DNA of 64,000 nucleotides. Origin: Amoebidium appalachense (taxonomy: Eukaryota; Ichthyosporea). Location of the stretch: assembly GCA_963693365.1 (NCBI GenBank), contig CAVNZM010000004.1:11346001-11410000 (forward strand). The letters are read 5' to 3'. The translations under genes were made by a program, and so were the position numbers. Below, piece after piece: positions 63,473 through 64,000 of this stretch; position 1 is the stretch's first letter, and every line of letters begins with the position of its first letter. The notes below the pieces were generated by a model. The model ran no database searches. It was not told the DNA's origin and saw only the letters and a program-made list of their open reading frames with translations.

Positions 63473-64000
63473 GTAATCCCCCCTGCCCCCCTCTTCCCCC
63501 CCTCCCGCCCCCCTCTCTCTCTCCTCCCCGCTCCCCCCCCCCCCCCCCCCCCCCCCCCAATCTCCTCCTGCCTCCTTCTCTCACCCTTTCTCCCCCTCTA
63601 CCCTCCTCCCACGCTCCCACCCACCCTCACTCCTCCCTCCCCTTGCCACCTGCAATACACGTGTGCACACACACACAGGCATACACAGAATCCCACGGTA
63701 AACATGGTTGTGCACACACAACATCAACCCCCACGTGTTACAATAGGTAACCATATGAGCATGGTGTTCTTAGTACAAACATAGGCACGCAACTCTTTAT
63801 GCTTTTTTATTACAACCCAGTCATCCTTAAAGTTTATGCACTTAATTGTTGCATCCGATACCCAACCTTCTGTTTTGTCGTAAGGACCCGTACGGACATG
63901 GTAATTACCATGGATGGTGGGAGCGCGTCAGGGCGTTTTTTTTTTTTTTTTTTTTTTTTCCGTTTTTTTTTTCCCTTTTTTTCCTGGTGGTGGTGGTGGG
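63473..64000. other. FANCM intron 36 (incomplete), C-rich then T-rich
   Basis: No further exon is seen to the window edge. C-rich sequence begins 6 nt after the donor and runs to about 63560. A T-run of about 28 lies at 63937-63960, followed by (GGT)n at the edge. The rest of FANCM must lie to the right. Confidence 0.6.

Overview
This is a stretch of eukaryotic nuclear genome. It has dense spliceosomal introns (GT-AG, with at least one GC-AG), Kozak-like start contexts, a nuclear tRNA-Ala gene and very many microsatellites and homopolymer runs ((CA)n/(TG)n, poly-C, poly-G, (ACGC)n, (ATT)n). The gene content (a FANCM helicase of animal/fungal type, a PH-RhoGAP regulator and a membrane protein with receptor-L-like repeats) fits an intron-rich unicellular opisthokont, perhaps an ichthyosporean-type holozoan. 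The organism guess is inference and low confidence. Nearly all long open frames in the window are translations of simple repeats (poly Thr-His, Cys-Val, Pro, Gly) and are not genes. The real genes are chains of short exons, which I joined by hand using splice consensus, phase and protein similarity.

Layout. (1) 630-1888 (+): a two-exon aldo/keto reductase with its catalytic tetrad. (2) 2296-2368 (-): tRNA-Ala(AGC). (3) 2745-3380 (-): a single-exon 211-residue protein with a Cdc37-like N-terminal motif. (4) About 4.5-6.6 kb: a foldback element with 37-bp terminal inverted repeats, filled with alternating AGCAGAAT/ATTCTGCT words, followed by a decayed relative. (5) 7878-26272 (-): about 26 exons for a predicted type II membrane protein, with a cytosolic N-terminus, one transmembrane anchor and a long ectodomain of receptor-L-like beta-helix repeats. 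(6) 29110-38940 (-): 16 exons for a PH-RhoGAP protein of about 533 residues. (7) 38941-41659: a divergent intergenic region with an E2F-like site and a CCAAT box. (8) 41660 to beyond 63472 (+): at least 36 exons of FANCM, the Fanconi-anaemia/Hef/Mph1-family branch-point DNA translocase. It has an intact superfamily-2 helicase core, a long acidic SQ/TQ-rich middle and the start of an ERCC4-type nuclease domain that looks catalytically dead. The FANCM gene runs past the right edge of the window.

The genes do not form a pathway. The most unusual genomic signal is how low-complexity DNA sits relative to splice sites. Sense-strand poly-C runs or (CA)n/(TG)n arrays start within about 5-30 nt of many 5' splice sites, and several 3' splice sites are supplied by the last CAG of a microsatellite or sit next to a poly-G run. 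Other points of interest are a tandem duplication that copied part of a FANCM exon, a thrice-repeated 50-bp unit carrying a 3' splice site, a GC-AG intron, and a dispersed repeat in two introns of the L-repeat gene.
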